A DNA stretch of 64,000 nt from Cercis canadensis. Lineage: Eukaryota > Streptophyta > Magnoliopsida > Fabales > Fabaceae. The DNA lies in assembly GCA_003255065.1 (NCBI GenBank), contig QAOA01004253.1:185863-249862 (forward strand), in the 5' to 3' direction. Every line of letters starts with the position of its first letter. Position 1 is the stretch's first letter. Of the stretch, positions 63,812 through 64,000 are shown one piece after another. The notes under the pieces are model-generated. The model searched no databases and was not told the DNA's origin. It saw only the letters and a program-made list of their open reading frames with translations. Position numbers and translations under genes: made by a program.

Positions 63812-64000
63812 ATATGTCATCGGTTTACATTACGCTTTTGACTAGGAAGTCCTAGATAGATTGATGGTAGGGTGAAGGGAAAATTCAAAGTGATAGCATC
63901 CTCATCTTTGGCTGAAAAGCAAAGACTTAGCAGACAAGTATTCATGATTTTATTGTAGTATGATACAAAGGGAAACACAAAAAAAAAAAAAAAAAAAAAA
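63812..64000. repeat. Third TNL-flank copy, running to an A-run at the window end
   Basis: 63812-63840 continues the TNL 3'-flank homology and 63855-63945 resembles the promoter-like unit at 62689-62790 ('gatggtagggt(g)aa(g)gggaaaa', 'ggctgaaaagcaaagactta'). The last ~22 bases are A. Confidence 0.65.

Overview
This is a stretch of nuclear DNA from a flowering plant, almost certainly a eudicot. It is AT-rich, its genes contain many introns, transposons are nested in one another, and it carries a TIR-NBS-LRR resistance gene, a class missing from grasses and other monocots. I cannot name the species. A few N bases sit inside homopolymer runs (near 5320, 15500 and 49223), which suggests a draft assembly.

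Three genes look complete once their exons are joined: a 13-exon GH1 beta-glucosidase (13356-19468, +, 509 aa), a two-exon LOB-domain transcription factor (43277-44030, -, 157 aa), and a five-exon TIR-NBS-LRR gene (53477-58494, +, 1165 aa). Each has a damaged partial copy nearby: a duplicated beta-glucosidase promoter (5541-6433), an LBD C-terminal fragment (39655-39935), and TNL last-exon, 3'-UTR and promoter pieces (59325-59600, 62085-62290, 62634-63180, 63436-64000). All three loci therefore went through local duplication, and transposons then broke up or diluted the copies.

Most of the rest is mobile DNA. From left to right: a Copia pol fragment (60-856); a noncoding LARD-like block with a 190-bp tandem repeat (857-4619); a decayed Copia element with both LTRs and a GTTTC target duplication (6439-11220), its 3' LTR carrying a SINE-like insertion; an 11.4-kb minus-strand Copia element of SIRE/Maximus type with an env-like third reading frame and a TATTT target duplication (20097-31458), its 5' LTR interrupted by a 1.5-kb insertion; fragments of two chloroplast-protein genes, CYP38 and CPN60, side by side (32370-33955); a LINE scrap; a CACTA (En/Spm) element with a Transposase_24-type gene and degenerate telomere-like repeats (35410-38781); ends of further CACTA elements; and two solo LTRs with 5-bp target duplications (60437-61565 and 63498-63811).

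The most unusual structure is 46832-53117. It is bounded by matching 15-bp hAT-like terminal inverted repeats and holds pieces of at least three unrelated host genes (COQ4, a KDM5/JMJ17-type histone demethylase, and a type 2C protein phosphatase), plus two coding-like pieces I do not recognise. Introns are retained and both strands are used. It looks like a gene-capturing (Pack-type) DNA transposon that landed just upstream of the TNL promoter. The functional genes do not form a pathway: defence or secondary-metabolite hydrolysis (beta-glucosidase), organ-boundary type transcription control (LBD) and pathogen sensing (TNL) are simply neighbours.
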